A DNA stretch of 64,000 nt from Gammaproteobacteria bacterium (GCA_030427485.1 JAUICG010000004.1:205465-269464); one strand, 5' to 3'; counted from the first letter of the stretch, positions 8,094 to 18,062 are shown. Made by a program: numbers and translations. The notes: generated from the letters alone by a model not told the origin.

Positions 8094-9637
8094 TGGCCGC
8101 CCGCCTGTACATTCCCAGCGACACAACCGCCGCGGCGATGGGCGCGGACGAACTGCATGCTGCCGTGGCGCGCGCGCTGCGTGACGGCGGGCAGCCTGTC
8201 GAACTGGTCCGCAACGGCTCGCGCGGCGCGTTCTGGTTGGAGCCGCTTGTCGAACTGGAGCGGAATGGCGTGCGCCTGGCTTTCGGTCCGGTGGCCGTCC
8301 CGGATGTTCCCTCGTTGCTGGAGGCTGTCAGTGGCGATCCGGCGAGCCACCCACTGTGCCTCGGTGAGGTATCGCAGATTCCCTGGCTCGCCGGACAGCG
8401 TCGACTCACGTTCGGGCGCGCCGGAACGGGCGACCCCCTGTGCCTGGAGCACTACCAGGCGGAGCGCGGCTTCGCCGCGCTGCTCAGCGCATTGCAGCAG
8501 GCGCCGGCGGCTATCGTGGCGGCGGTGCGGGATGCCGGGCTGCGCGGTCGCGGCGGCGCGGCGTTTCCGACGGGCATAAAATGGCAGACCGTGCTGGATG
8601 CGCCAGCGGGGCAGAAGTACGTCGTTTGCAATGCGGATGAAGGCGATTCGGGAACCTTCGCCGATCGCCTGCTGATGGAGGCGGATCCCTTCCAACTGAT
8701 CGAGGGCATGGTGATTGCCGGGCTGGCGGTGGGAGCGACGCAGGGGTATATCTACCTGCGATCGGAGTACCCGCGAGCGCGGGACGTGATGCGAACCGCT
8801 ATAGCCAAGGCCGGTGCCGCGGGGTTTCTGGGAGCGGATATCTGCGGCAGCGGCAAGGCCTTTCACCTACACCTCTGTCTCGGTGCCGGCGCCTACATTT
8901 GTGGCGAAGAGACCTCCCTGCTGGAAAGTCTCGAGGGCCGGCGTCCGCTGGTACGGGCCAAGCCGCCGCTGCCGGCGCTGGCCGGATTGCTCGGCCGCCC
9001 GACCGTGGTGAACAACGTACTGACCTTCGCCGCGGTCACCTCCATCCTGTCTGAGGGCGCCGGCGCCTACGCGGAGCAGGGAAGCGGTCGATCCCGGGGT
9101 ACGCTCACCGTGCAGTTGGCTGGCAATGTACGGCGCGGCGGGCTGGTGGAACTGCCGTTCGGCCGGACCCTGCGCGAACTGGTGTTCGAGTTCGGCGGCG
9201 GCAGCTACAGCGGCCGGCCGGTTCGTGCGATCCAGGTCGGTGGGCCGCTGGGCGCCTACCTGCCCGAGAGCCAGTGGGACGTGCCGCTGGACTACGAATC
9301 GTTGGCCGCCGCCGGTGCGATGCTGGGGCATGGCGGCGTGGTGGTGTTCGATGATTCCGTGGACATGTCCCGCCAGGCGCGTTACGCGTTCGAGTTTTGC
9401 GCGGAGGAGTCCTGCGGGAAGTGCACGCCCTGCCGGGTGGGGGCGGTGCGCGGCGCGGAACTCGTCGACCGGCTCCGCGCGGGAGAGCAGGTGGTGGAGA
9501 ATACCCTGCTACTGCGCGATCTATGCGCTACCATGGAGGAGGGGTCCCTGTGTGCGATGGGCGGCCTGACGCCGGCGCCGGTGCGCAGTGCCCTGGAACA
9601 CTTCGCGGAAGACTTCCCGTCAGGCGCCGGAGGATAA
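8093..9637 (+). CDS. fdsB: NAD-dependent formate dehydrogenase beta subunit (NuoF-like, FMN/NAD site)
   Basis: A 514-residue NuoF-type subunit. An N-terminal thioredoxin-like region of about 130 residues precedes the NuoF core. The core has the FMN/NAD motifs RGRGGAAFPTG and NADEGDSGTF. The SLBB region follows, then the 4Fe-4S ligand loop ESCGKCTPCRVG with a later cysteine (RDLCATMEEGSLC). It reduces NAD+ with electrons from formate. The ribosome site GAGAAGGGGAG precedes ATG 8093, and the start overlaps the fdsG stop by one base. Confidence 0.95.
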   Translation: MAARLYIPSDTTAAAMGADELHAAVARALRDGGQPVELVRNGSRGAFWLEPLVELERNGVRLAFGPVAVPDVPSLLEAVSGDPASHPLCLGEVSQIPWLAGQRRLTFGRAGTGDPLCLEHYQAERGFAALLSALQQAPAAIVAAVRDAGLRGRGGAAFPTGIKWQTVLDAPAGQKYVVCNADEGDSGTFADRLLMEADPFQLIEGMVIAGLAVGATQGYIYLRSEYPRARDVMRTAIAKAGAAGFLGADICGSGKAFHLHLCLGAGAYICGEETSLLESLEGRRPLVRAKPPLPALAGLLGRPTVVNNVLTFAAVTSILSEGAGAYAEQGSGRSRGTLTVQLAGNVRRGGLVELPFGRTLRELVFEFGGGSYSGRPVRAIQVGGPLGAYLPESQWDVPLDYESLAAAGAMLGHGGVVVFDDSVDMSRQARYAFEFCAEESCGKCTPCRVGAVRGAELVDRLRAGEQVVENTLLLRDLCATMEEGSLCAMGGLTPAPVRSALEHFAEDFPSGAGG

Positions 9638-9641
9638 GCCG

Positions 9642-12491
9642 ATGTTGCAGTATTACGAACCGGACAAGGATTACGGCACCCCTGCGGTGGTCTCAGAGAC
9701 CGAGGTAACAGCGATCATCGACGGCGTGGCGGTGTGTGTGCCCGCCGGGACGTCGGTGATGCGAGCGGCCGCCATCGCGGGCATCAAGGTACCGAAGCTG
9801 TGCGCCACGGATACCCTGCACGCGTTTGGCTCGTGCCGTGTATGCCTGGTCGAGATCGAGGGCCGCAAGGGCTATCCCGCCTCCTGCACCACGCCGCTGG
9901 AAGCGGGCATGAACGTTCGCACGCAGTCCGATCATCTGGCGAAGCTGCGTCGCAACGTCATGGAACTGTATATCTCGGATCATCCGCTGGACTGCCTGAC
10001 CTGCCCGACCAACGGCGACTGCGAGTTGCAGGACACCGCAGGAGAGCTGGGTCTGCGGCAGGTGCGTTACGGGTTTGCGGGCGCCAATCACCTGTCGGCG
10101 CCGAAGGACGAATCCAATCCGTACTTTACCTTCGATCCCGCGAAATGCATTGTCTGTTCCCGCTGCGTGCGCGCCTGCGAGGAGCAGCAGGGTACGTTCG
10201 CCCTGACCATCGCCGGCCGCGGTTTCAGTTCAAAGGTCAGCACGGGCCCCGGCGGCAGCTTCCTCGACTCCGAGTGCGTGTCCTGCGGCGCCTGTGTCAC
10301 CGCCTGCCCGACAGCCACGCTCACCGAAAACAGCATTATCGCCCGGGGCACTCCGGAACACAGCGTGGTGACGACCTGTGCCTACTGCGGAGTGGGCTGC
10401 GCGTTTCGCGCCGACCTGCGCGGCAACGAGGTGGTGCGCATGACGCCCCACAAGGCGGGCGGCGCGAATGCAGGACACGCCTGTGTAAAGGGGCGTTTCG
10501 CGTTCGGCTATGCCACGCACCGGGACCGCATCACCCGGCCGATGATCCGCGACAGTATCGATGACGCCTGGCGGGTGGTCGGCTGGGATGAAGCCATTGC
10601 GTTCGCCGCGCGGCGATTCAAGACCATCCAGGCCGAGCACGGGCGCAACAGCATCGGCGCGATCAGTTCCAGCCGCTGTACCAACGAGGAAGTGTACCTC
10701 GTGCAGAAACTGGTGCGGGCGGGATTCGGCAATAACAATATCGACACCTGCGCCAGGGTCTGCCATTCGCCGACGGGTTACGGCCTGAAAACCACGCTGG
10801 GTGAATCCGCCGGGACCCAGACATTCGCATCCGTTGAGCACGCCGACGTTATTATCGTGATGGGGGCCAACCCAACGGAGGCGCACCCGGTATTCGGTTC
10901 GCGCCTGAAAAAGCGCCTGCGCGAGGGCGCGCGGCTGATCGTTATCGATCCGCGCGAAATCGAACTGGTGAACGCGCCCCATGTGCGCGCGGATCACCAC
11001 CTGCCGGTGAACCCCGGTACCAATGTGGCGGTGTTGAACGCGCTGGCGCACGTGATCGTGACCGGTAACCTGCACGACGAGGCATTCATCCGCGCGCGCT
11101 GTGAGCAACCCGCGCTGGACGAGTGGTTGCGCTTTATTACCGATGAGCGTCATTCCCCCGAAAATACCGCCGCGGTGACGGGCGTTTCCGCGCCCGAGCT
11201 GCGCGCCGCCGCGCGGCTGTACGCCACGGCCGGCAACGGCGCGATTTACTATGGCCTCGGTGTCACCGAGCACAGCCAGGGCTCGACCGCGGTGATGGGA
11301 ATCGCCAACCTCGCCATGCTCACCGGCAACCTCGGGCGTGAGGGCGTCGGCGTGAACCCGCTGCGCGGGCAGAACAATGTACAGGGCTCCTGCGATATGG
11401 GGTCGTTTCCGCACGAGCTGCCCGGTTACCGGCACCTGTCGGATACCCACACGCGCACCGCGTTCGAACGCGACTGGGGTGTCACTATCGACCCGGAGCC
11501 GGGTATGCGCATACCCAATATGTTCGACGCGGCGATCGACGGCGACTTCCGCGGACTGTATTGCCAGGGCGAGGACGTCGCCCAGTCAGACCCGAACACC
11601 CAGCACATACAGCAGGCTCTTGGCAGTCTCGATTGCCTGGTGGTGCAGGATATTTTCCTCAACGAAACCGCCAAGTACGCCCATGTATTCCTGCCGGGCG
11701 CGTCGTTCCTGGAGAAGGACGGCACGTTCACCAATGCCGAGCGGCGCATATCGCCGGTGCGCAAGGTGATGCCGCCGCTGTCCGGGAAAGCGGACTGGGA
11801 GGTCACTATGGCGCTGGCCAATGCCCTCGACTGTCCGATGAACTATGCGCATCCGGGCGAGATCATGGATGAGATCGCGCGCCTCACCCCGACCTTCAGC
11901 GGTGTGAGCTACGCCCGGCTCGACGCGGAGGGCTCTATCCAGTGGCCCTGCAACGAGACGGCGCCGGGCGGCACGCCCATCATGCACGTGGACCAGTTTG
12001 TCCGCGGGCAGGGCCTGTTCGCCATCACCGAATTTGTACCCACCGGAGAGCGCGCCAGCAAGCGCCTGCCGCTGCTGCTTACCACCGGGCGCATACTCAG
12101 CCAGTACAATGTCGGCGCCCAGACGCGGCGCACCGACAACGTGGCCTGGCACGGTGAGGACCGCCTGGAAATTCACCCCTTCGATGCCGAGGAGCGCGGC
12201 GTCGTGCAGGACGACTGGGTGGGCATCCAGAGCCGTGCCGGCGCGACCGTGCTGCGCGCCGACATTACCGAGCGGGTGAAGCCGGGGGTGGTCTACACCA
12301 CGTTCCACCACCCGGTCTCCGGCGCCAATGTGGTGACGACCGATAACTCGGACTGGGCGACCAACTGCCCGGAGTACAAGGTGACCGCGGTGCAGGTGAC
12401 AAAAGTCACGGAGCCTTCCGCCTGGCAGAAGCGCTTCGGTGCTTTTGACCGCAGGCAGCGCGATTTGCTCACGCAGGCCGGGCACGCGTGA
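9642..12491 (+). CDS. fdsA: NAD-dependent formate dehydrogenase alpha subunit (molybdenum catalytic subunit)
   Basis: A 949-residue catalytic subunit. Domains in order: a 2Fe-2S plant-type ferredoxin region (KLCATDTLHAFGSCRVC), the NuoG His-Cys3 cluster (HPLDCLTCPTNGDC) and two 4Fe-4S motifs (CIVCSRCVRAC, CVSCGACVTAC). The molybdopterin oxidoreductase 4Fe-4S loop CAYCGVGC, the bis-MGD catalytic domain and a C-terminal molydopterin-binding domain follow. The molybdenum ligand is Cys374 in RVCHSPTGYG, so it is a cysteine rather than a selenocysteine enzyme. It oxidises formate to CO2. The start at 9642 has GGAGG upstream; the frame is open earlier, inside fdsB. The stop overlaps the GTG of the next gene by 3 bp. 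Confidence 0.96.
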   Translation: MLQYYEPDKDYGTPAVVSETEVTAIIDGVAVCVPAGTSVMRAAAIAGIKVPKLCATDTLHAFGSCRVCLVEIEGRKGYPASCTTPLEAGMNVRTQSDHLAKLRRNVMELYISDHPLDCLTCPTNGDCELQDTAGELGLRQVRYGFAGANHLSAPKDESNPYFTFDPAKCIVCSRCVRACEEQQGTFALTIAGRGFSSKVSTGPGGSFLDSECVSCGACVTACPTATLTENSIIARGTPEHSVVTTCAYCGVGCAFRADLRGNEVVRMTPHKAGGANAGHACVKGRFAFGYATHRDRITRPMIRDSIDDAWRVVGWDEAIAFAARRFKTIQAEHGRNSIGAISSSRCTNEEVYLVQKLVRAGFGNNNIDTCARVCHSPTGYGLKTTLGESAGTQTFASVEHADVIIVMGANPTEAHPVFGSRLKKRLREGARLIVIDPREIELVNAPHVRADHHLPVNPGTNVAVLNALAHVIVTGNLHDEAFIRARCEQPALDEWLRFITDERHSPENTAAVTGVSAPELRAAARLYATAGNGAIYYGLGVTEHSQGSTAVMGIANLAMLTGNLGREGVGVNPLRGQNNVQGSCDMGSFPHELPGYRHLSDTHTRTAFERDWGVTIDPEPGMRIPNMFDAAIDGDFRGLYCQGEDVAQSDPNTQHIQQALGSLDCLVVQDIFLNETAKYAHVFLPGASFLEKDGTFTNAERRISPVRKVMPPLSGKADWEVTMALANALDCPMNYAHPGEIMDEIARLTPTFSGVSYARLDAEGSIQWPCNETAPGGTPIMHVDQFVRGQGLFAITEFVPTGERASKRLPLLLTTGRILSQYNVGAQTRRTDNVAWHGEDRLEIHPFDAEERGVVQDDWVGIQSRAGATVLRADITERVKPGVVYTTFHHPVSGANVVTTDNSDWATNCPEYKVTAVQVTKVTEPSAWQKRFGAFDRRQRDLLTQAGHA

Positions 12492-13300
12492 ATACGTCCG
12501 TATTTGCCGGTACCCGCAGCATCCAGCGCCAGGAATGGCGGCGCGGCGAGCTGTGCGAGAACGGCGACACGGTGGTGGCCGAGGTGCCGATTGCGCTCGT
12601 TTACAACGGAGTCTCGCATGTCGTGATGATGGCGACGCCGCAGGACCTCGAGGATTTCGCACTGGGCTTCAGCCTGTCGGAAGGGATACTGGAGCGGCCC
12701 GGGCAGTTGCTGGGCGTTGATGTCCACACGCACAAGCTCGGCCTCGAACTGCATATCGAAATCCCGGCGCGCGCGTTCATGGCGCTTAAGGAGCGGCGCC
12801 GCAACCTCACCGGTCGTACCGGTTGCGGGCTCTGCGGTGCGGAGTCGCTGGAGCAGGCTATGCCCGCATCCCGGCCCGTGACCACCGCCTTGTCGCTGCC
12901 GCCGGCGGCGATCGGTGCAGCGCTGAATCGTATGCAGGCGCGGCAATCCCTGCGCGGGGAAACGGGCGCCGCGCACGGCGCGGCGTTCTGCTCCGCTGAG
13001 GGGGAGGTACTGTTTTTGCGCGAGGATGTCGGCAGGCACAATGCGCTGGACAAGGTATTGGGCGCACTGCAGCGCGCGGGCGCCTCCCCGCAGGGCTTTC
13101 TGCTGGTCAGCAGTCGCGCCAGCTACGAAATGGTCGCCAAGGCCGCCAGCGCGAATGTGCCGGTGCTCGTTGCCGTGTCGGCCGCCACATCGCTGGCGAT
13201 CGAACACGCTCAGGTCTGCGGCCTCACGCTGCTGGGCCTGGTGCAGGGTGAGCGCCACCTGGTCTATACCCATCCACAGCGCATGCGGGCGGAGGCCTGA
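12488..13300 (+). CDS. fdsC: Formate dehydrogenase accessory sulfurtransferase (FdhD/FdsC)
   Basis: A 270-residue FdhD-family protein that delivers sulfur to the molybdenum cofactor of FdsA. The conserved persulfide loop is present as TGCGLCG with Cys113 and Cys116. The C-terminal GREDVGRHNALDK-type motif is seen as LREDVGRHNALDKV. It starts with GTG inside a GTGA overlap with the fdsA stop, which implies coupled translation. Position after fdsA and before fdsD matches the known fds operon order. Confidence 0.94.
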   Translation: MNTSVFAGTRSIQRQEWRRGELCENGDTVVAEVPIALVYNGVSHVVMMATPQDLEDFALGFSLSEGILERPGQLLGVDVHTHKLGLELHIEIPARAFMALKERRRNLTGRTGCGLCGAESLEQAMPASRPVTTALSLPPAAIGAALNRMQARQSLRGETGAAHGAAFCSAEGEVLFLREDVGRHNALDKVLGALQRAGASPQGFLLVSSRASYEMVAKAASANVPVLVAVSAATSLAIEHAQVCGLTLLGLVQGERHLVYTHPQRMRAEA

Positions 13301-13301
13301 T

Positions 13302-13553
13302 ATGGCATCACAGATTGATCAACTGGTGAAAATGGCCAACCAGATCGCCCTGAACCTGGAGTCCGGCGCCGGTCTGGACGCCGCGGCCCGGAAAACCGGT
13401 GATCACATCCTGCGTTTCTGGACCCCCGCCATGCGGCAACGGCTTGCCGGGCATGCGCGCGCGGGGGGCGAGGGCTTGTCACCCGTGGTCGTGCGGATGC
13501 TGGAGCTTGATACGCAGGCATTCCCGCCCGTGGAGGCGTCGTCGCGACGCTGA
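13302..13553 (+). CDS. fdsD: NAD-dependent formate dehydrogenase delta subunit
   Basis: A small 83-residue FdsD-type protein. It begins one base after the fdsC stop and closes the fds operon. The sequence shows the family pattern of an N-terminal helix (LVKMANQIALNLE), then DHILRFWTPAMRQRL. FdsD helps assembly or activity of the soluble formate dehydrogenase. The frame is open far upstream inside fdsC. The ATG at 13302 is chosen from the family start and the GGAGG just upstream. Confidence 0.88.
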   Translation: MASQIDQLVKMANQIALNLESGAGLDAAARKTGDHILRFWTPAMRQRLAGHARAGGEGLSPVVVRMLELDTQAFPPVEASSRR

Positions 13554-13589
13554 TGCGTCCCGGCAAGCAGATTTCAGGAGGCCGGCACG

Positions 13590-14810
13590 ATGAGCAGCGA
13601 TCCCTATATTGTCATTACCGCCGACACCCATGCCGGGGCCTCAATCGACGCGTATCGGGACTACCTGGAAGCCCGCTATCTCGCCGATTTCGATAACTGG
13701 CGGGGCAGTTCCAGCGGCACTGCCAGTCAGCATCTGGGTAAAAAGAAAAGCAAGAACTGGGATTCCAACGAGCGCTGCATCGATCTGGAGTCCGACGGTG
13801 TGGTGGGTGAGGTGATCTTTCCGAACACGGTGCCGCCTTTCTACGATAAAGCGTTTCATATCGCCCCACCGCCGAGGCCCGACCACTACGAACACCGCCT
13901 AGCGGGCATACGTGCGCACAATCGCTGGCTGGCGGAGTTCTGCGCCGAGCAACCCGCGCGTCGCGCGGGCATCGGACTGATTCATCTGAACGATATTGAC
14001 GACGCAATCGAGGATGTTGAATGGATAGCGAAGCACGGTTTGCGTGGCGGTGTCCTGCTGCCGCTGCCCAACCCGGGCGATGTGCATCTCAAACCCTTGA
14101 ATCACCCGGATTACGATCGCCTCTGGGCGGCGCTACAGGACCACGACCTGGTTATCAACCAGCACTCCGGCCAGGGTTCTCCCGAATACGGCCCGGGCCA
14201 GGGCTCGCTGGCGTTGTGGGCCCTGGAAATGCCTTTTCATGTGCAGCGCGGCTATACCCACCTGATCATGGGCGGCGTCTTTGAGCGCTACCCGAAGCTG
14301 AAGTTCATTCTCACCGAGTCGGGTTGCGCCTGGGCGCCGAAACTGATGGAGCAAATGGATTTCATGTACATGGCCTGGAAGGCGGGGGCTATCGGCGAGA
14401 TCGATACCGCCCGCGACCCGGCGTTGAAAGAACCGCCCAGTTTCTATGCCAGGCGCAACTGTTATTACGGTGCGAGCTTTCCCGGGCCGCGCGACATCGC
14501 GGGGCGTGACACCGTCGGCGTGGACAGGATTCTATGGGGCAACGACTACCCGCACTACGAGGGGTGTTACCCCCATTCGCGGGAGAATATGCGCTTTGCG
14601 TTCGCCGCGCTGGACGAGCGGGAGGTGCGCATGATGCTGGGGGAAAATGCCGCGGCGCTGTACAAGTTTGATCTCGATGCCCTGAAAGCTGTCGCCGCCC
14701 GCGCCGGCATCACCCCGTCGCTCGTCCGGCAGCCGCTGGAAGACATTCCGGCGGACTCCACCTGTATTACCTTTCAGCGGGAACGCATGATACGAGCAAT
14801 GAAGACCTGA
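13590..14810 (+). CDS. Amidohydrolase-family (PF04909-type) metal-dependent hydrolase/decarboxylase
   Basis: A 406-residue TIM-barrel protein of the amidohydrolase-2 group. Metal-ligand style motifs are visible: ADTHAG near the N-terminus, a mid-chain His in NQHSGQG, LTESGCAWAP, and GNDYPHYEG near the C-terminus with its conserved Asp. The family includes ring-opening hydrolases and non-oxidative decarboxylases of aromatic acids. The ribosome site CAGGAGG precedes ATG 13590. It follows fdsD after 36 bp on the same strand and may be transcribed with it. The substrate is not evident. Confidence 0.85.
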   Translation: MSSDPYIVITADTHAGASIDAYRDYLEARYLADFDNWRGSSSGTASQHLGKKKSKNWDSNERCIDLESDGVVGEVIFPNTVPPFYDKAFHIAPPPRPDHYEHRLAGIRAHNRWLAEFCAEQPARRAGIGLIHLNDIDDAIEDVEWIAKHGLRGGVLLPLPNPGDVHLKPLNHPDYDRLWAALQDHDLVINQHSGQGSPEYGPGQGSLALWALEMPFHVQRGYTHLIMGGVFERYPKLKFILTESGCAWAPKLMEQMDFMYMAWKAGAIGEIDTARDPALKEPPSFYARRNCYYGASFPGPRDIAGRDTVGVDRILWGNDYPHYEGCYPHSRENMRFAFAALDEREVRMMLGENAAALYKFDLDALKAVAARAGITPSLVRQPLEDIPADSTCITFQRERMIRAMKT

Positions 14811-14890
14811 GCCAGTTGACGTAGGGGTGCGCCGGAGCAGCCCGGGTTGACACGCTGCACGGCCTGGTTTAACGTCTGGCCAATAATATA

Positions 14891-14898
14891 ACACGTGT
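14891..14898. promoter_or_regulatory. Short palindrome ACACGTGT upstream of the TetR gene
   Basis: A perfect 8-bp palindrome sits in an AT-rich stretch (AATAATATAACACGTGTAAC) 10 bp before the TetR start at 14909. This is where an autoregulatory operator would be expected. The arms are short, so the assignment is tentative. Confidence 0.35.
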
Positions 14899-14908
14899 AA
14901 CATAACGC

Positions 14909-15565
14909 ATGTCTCAGCGAATGGTATACCAGACGGAGGAAACCCGGCGGAAAATTCTCGCCGTCGCGGAGACCATGTTTGTCGATAAGGGTTTTTTCGG
15001 CACCCAGATGAAGGATGTGGCGGCAGCGGTCGGGATCAGCCGCAACAGTTTGTACCGCTATTTTCACGACAAGGGCGATCTCGGATACGCGGTGCTGGCC
15101 ACGGTATACACCCGGGTCAAGCGGCATCTGGAGCAGGCGCTGCGGGACGCCCAGGCGCACACCGCATTGAATGGCCGGGAACGCCTTGCACGGTTTCTGG
15201 AGACAGGATTCCAGAGCAGGGAATTGCGGGCCGAACTGACGTTCATGGCCGAGTTTGACAGCTACTTCTCCGGCGACCGGATTCCCGCCGATTTTCGCTC
15301 CCATGCGGGTGGCTCGATACCGCTCTCCGGCTTGTCCATGATCAGTGACCTGGTGGTGGCGGGGGTGGAGGACGGTTCCATTCGCCGGGACATCAGTCCG
15401 CAGGAGCTGCTGCCGATGCTGGTGTATTCGCTGAAAACCCTGCAGCAATACGTCCTGCTTCGCGGTACGGCGCTGGTGGACCTGTCGCCCGGCGACGAGG
15501 AGCGCCTGCTGCCCAACCTGCTCACAGTCCTGGTCGATGGCCTGAAGCCGGTACAACCCGATTGA
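14909..15565 (+). CDS. TetR-family transcriptional regulator
   Basis: A 218-residue TetR regulator. The N-terminal helix-turn-helix is clear (MKDVAAAVGISRNSLYRYFHDK, about residues 34-55), followed by a helical ligand-binding domain. It lies 16 bp upstream of the GH3 glucosidase gene and is followed by a TonB receptor gene, all on one strand. It therefore probably controls its own glycoside-use operon. The effector is unknown. Confidence 0.92.
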   Translation: MSQRMVYQTEETRRKILAVAETMFVDKGFFGTQMKDVAAAVGISRNSLYRYFHDKGDLGYAVLATVYTRVKRHLEQALRDAQAHTALNGRERLARFLETGFQSRELRAELTFMAEFDSYFSGDRIPADFRSHAGGSIPLSGLSMISDLVVAGVEDGSIRRDISPQELLPMLVYSLKTLQQYVLLRGTALVDLSPGDEERLLPNLLTVLVDGLKPVQPD

Positions 15566-15581
15566 ACAGGTAGCCCAGACG

Positions 15582-18062
15582 ATGAATTCCCCGAGTCCTG
15601 ATCCCGATACCCGTCCCCATCTGGAGACCGCCAGCGAGATGGTGCGAAAACTGGATAACGCGGAGAAAGCGCGGCTGTGCAGCGGCAGGACTTTCTGGGA
15701 ATTGCACGGAATCGAACGGCTGGGACTGCCCTCCCTATGGGTGACCGACGGCCCGCATGGCCTGCGCAAACAGCGGGGTGATGCTGATCATATCGGCCTG
15801 AACGACAGTGTGCCCGCCGTTTGCTTCCCGCCCGCGGTGGGCCTGGCGAGTAGCTGGAACCGGGAGTTGCTGCAGCGGGTCGGAAGCGCTCTGGGCGAGG
15901 CCTGCGTGGCGGAGAAAGTCAGCGTGCTGCTGGGCCCCGGGGTCAATATCAAGCGCAGCCCCCTGTGCGGGCGCAACTTCGAGTATTTTTCCGAGGACCC
16001 CTATCTCTCCGGACAGATGGGCGTCGCCTGGGTCCGGGGTGTGCAAGGCCAGGGGGTCGGTGCCAGCCTGAAACACTTCGCCGCGAATAACCAGGAAAGC
16101 CACCGCATGGTGGTCGATGCCATTATCGATGAGCGCACGCTCCGGGAGATCTACCTGCCCGGATTCGAGTTGACCGTCAAGCAGGCGCAACCCTGGACGG
16201 TGATGTGCGCCTACAACCTGCTCAACGGCACTTACCTGGCCGAACACCCGCTGCTGCTCACCGGGATACTGAAAGAGGAGTGGGGCCACAGTGGACTGGT
16301 GGTGACCGACTGGGGTGCCAGCAATGACCGGGTGAAGGGGCTGGCCGCCGGGGTGGAGCTTGAAATGCCGGGCAATGGCGGTATTTACTCAGCCGCGGTA
16401 CTGGCGGCGCTGGACAGCGGTGAACTCAGCGAATCGCAACTGGATGCCGCGGCCACCCGGGTCGTTGAACTGATACTGAAATCCAGGCCCGCGCTGGAGA
16501 AGGCGCGCGATTACGATCGCGCGGCCCATCACCTGCTGGCCCGGTGCGCGGCGGAAGAAGCCTGCGTGTTGCTGAAGAACCACGGCAAACTGCTACCGCT
16601 TGCGAAAACAGGCAAGCTGGCCGTTATCGGCGCGCTGGCGGTCACGCCCCGCTATCAGGGCAGCGGCAGCTCGCAAATCAACCCCACGCGGCTCGATATC
16701 CCGCTGCAGGAAATCCAGAAGGCGCTGGGCGCCGACAATGCGCCGCTGTACGCCCCGGGCTACCGCCTGGCGGAGGACAGCAGCGACCCGCAATTGATCG
16801 ATGAGGCGCTCGCGATCGCCAGCGATGCGGAAACGGTCGTGCTGTTTGCCGGTTTGCCCGACAGCTATGAGTCCGAGGGGTTTGATCGAAAGCATATGCG
16901 GTTGCCCGCCGCGCAATTGCAACTGATTGACGCCGTCGCGAAGATTGCCGCGCGGCTGGTGGTGGTTCTGCAAAATGGCGCGCCAGTTGAATTGCCCTTT
17001 GTCGACAGGGTGCCAGCGCTGCTGGAAAGCTACCTCGGCGGGCAGGCCGGCGGCTCCGCCGTCGCCCGGATACTGTTCGGCGATGCGAACCCGTCCGGGA
17101 AGCTGGCGGAATCCTTCCCGCTCACACTGGAGGATACCCCCTGTCGTGACTGGTTTCCCGGAGAGCCCCGACAGGTACAGTACCGCGAAGGCTTGTGGGT
17201 GGGTTACCGCTATTTCAGCAGCGCCGGAGTACCGGTCGCATTTCCGTTCGGACACGGCTTGTCCTACACCACGTTCGCCTACAGCAAGCTGCGCCTGGAC
17301 GGTGAAACGGCGGGTTGGCGGGTAGACGTCGCGCAACTGGCTGAGTGGCAAGGCGTCCGCGTGGAGTGTGATATCACCAATAGCGGCGCTGTGGCCGGGT
17401 ACGAAGTCGCGCAACTCTACGTCGCCACCGAGGCGCGCACGGTTTACCGTCCGCGGCGGGAATTGCGTGGCTTTGCGAAAATCTGGCTGGAGCCCGGACA
17501 GACCGGCACTGCGGTATTCGAGCTGGGTGTGCGAGCGTTTGCCCACTGGTGCGCTGAAGCCCATGACTGGCGGGTCGAGCCAGGGGAATACCGCATCGAA
17601 GCCGCGGCCTCGTCGGCCGATGTCCGCTTGCACGGCGCGGTTCAGGTACAGTCTGCAGATCAGTCGGGTACACGCGCTCCGGCCCTGGCACCGTATTTCG
17701 AGCCCGGCAAACGCGCATTCGGTGACGCTGCCTTTGGCGCACTTCTGCGCCGCTCGCCGCCCGCGGTCCCTTCGACCCGGCCCTACCACCAGAACTCCAC
17801 CATCGGTGAAGCCAGTTCAACGCTGCTCGGTAAATTGCTGCGCTGGGTCATTCTGCGCTCGATGAAAAAGATGGTGGCCGGTGATGGCGATGAGAAAATG
17901 GAGAGAATGGTGGCCGCGATGCTGGCAGAGATGCCGCTGAGGAACCTGGTGGTATTTTCCGCGGGCAAGTTCTCACCAGAAGGATTGCAGCTGTGCATCC
18001 AACTGATGAATGGCCGATACCAGAGTGTGTTCAAAACCCTTCTGCGCAGGGAAAAACGCTGA
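15582..18062 (+). CDS. Glycoside hydrolase family 3 beta-glucosidase-like enzyme
   Basis: An 826-residue GH3 enzyme. The N-terminal (alpha/beta)8 domain holds GPGVNIKRSPLCGRNFEYFSED-type substrate residues and KHFAANNQE. The catalytic nucleophile Asp243 lies in VVTDWGAS. The alpha/beta sandwich domain and a fibronectin-III-like domain (SNSGAVAGYEVAQLYV type) follow. The last 100 or so residues form an additional helical tail not needed in short GH3 enzymes. No signal peptide is visible, so it is probably cytosolic. It would cleave terminal beta-glucose from an oligosaccharide or glycoside taken up by the adjacent TonB receptor, which is inference. Confidence 0.93.
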   Translation: MNSPSPDPDTRPHLETASEMVRKLDNAEKARLCSGRTFWELHGIERLGLPSLWVTDGPHGLRKQRGDADHIGLNDSVPAVCFPPAVGLASSWNRELLQRVGSALGEACVAEKVSVLLGPGVNIKRSPLCGRNFEYFSEDPYLSGQMGVAWVRGVQGQGVGASLKHFAANNQESHRMVVDAIIDERTLREIYLPGFELTVKQAQPWTVMCAYNLLNGTYLAEHPLLLTGILKEEWGHSGLVVTDWGASNDRVKGLAAGVELEMPGNGGIYSAAVLAALDSGELSESQLDAAATRVVELILKSRPALEKARDYDRAAHHLLARCAAEEACVLLKNHGKLLPLAKTGKLAVIGALAVTPRYQGSGSSQINPTRLDIPLQEIQKALGADNAPLYAPGYRLAEDSSDPQLIDEALAIASDAETVVLFAGLPDSYESEGFDRKHMRLPAAQLQLIDAVAKIAARLVVVLQNGAPVELPFVDRVPALLESYLGGQAGGSAVARILFGDANPSGKLAESFPLTLEDTPCRDWFPGEPRQVQYREGLWVGYRYFSSAGVPVAFPFGHGLSYTTFAYSKLRLDGETAGWRVDVAQLAEWQGVRVECDITNSGAVAGYEVAQLYVATEARTVYRPRRELRGFAKIWLEPGQTGTAVFELGVRAFAHWCAEAHDWRVEPGEYRIEAAASSADVRLHGAVQVQSADQSGTRAPALAPYFEPGKRAFGDAAFGALLRRSPPAVPSTRPYHQNSTIGEASSTLLGKLLRWVILRSMKKMVAGDGDEKMERMVAAMLAEMPLRNLVVFSAGKFSPEGLQLCIQLMNGRYQSVFKTLLRREKR

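Noticed and set aside
10230..11450. Open frame of 406 codons on the minus strand inside fdsA
   Set aside because: The sense strand encodes the molybdenum subunit with all cofactor motifs, so the antisense frame is a composition effect.
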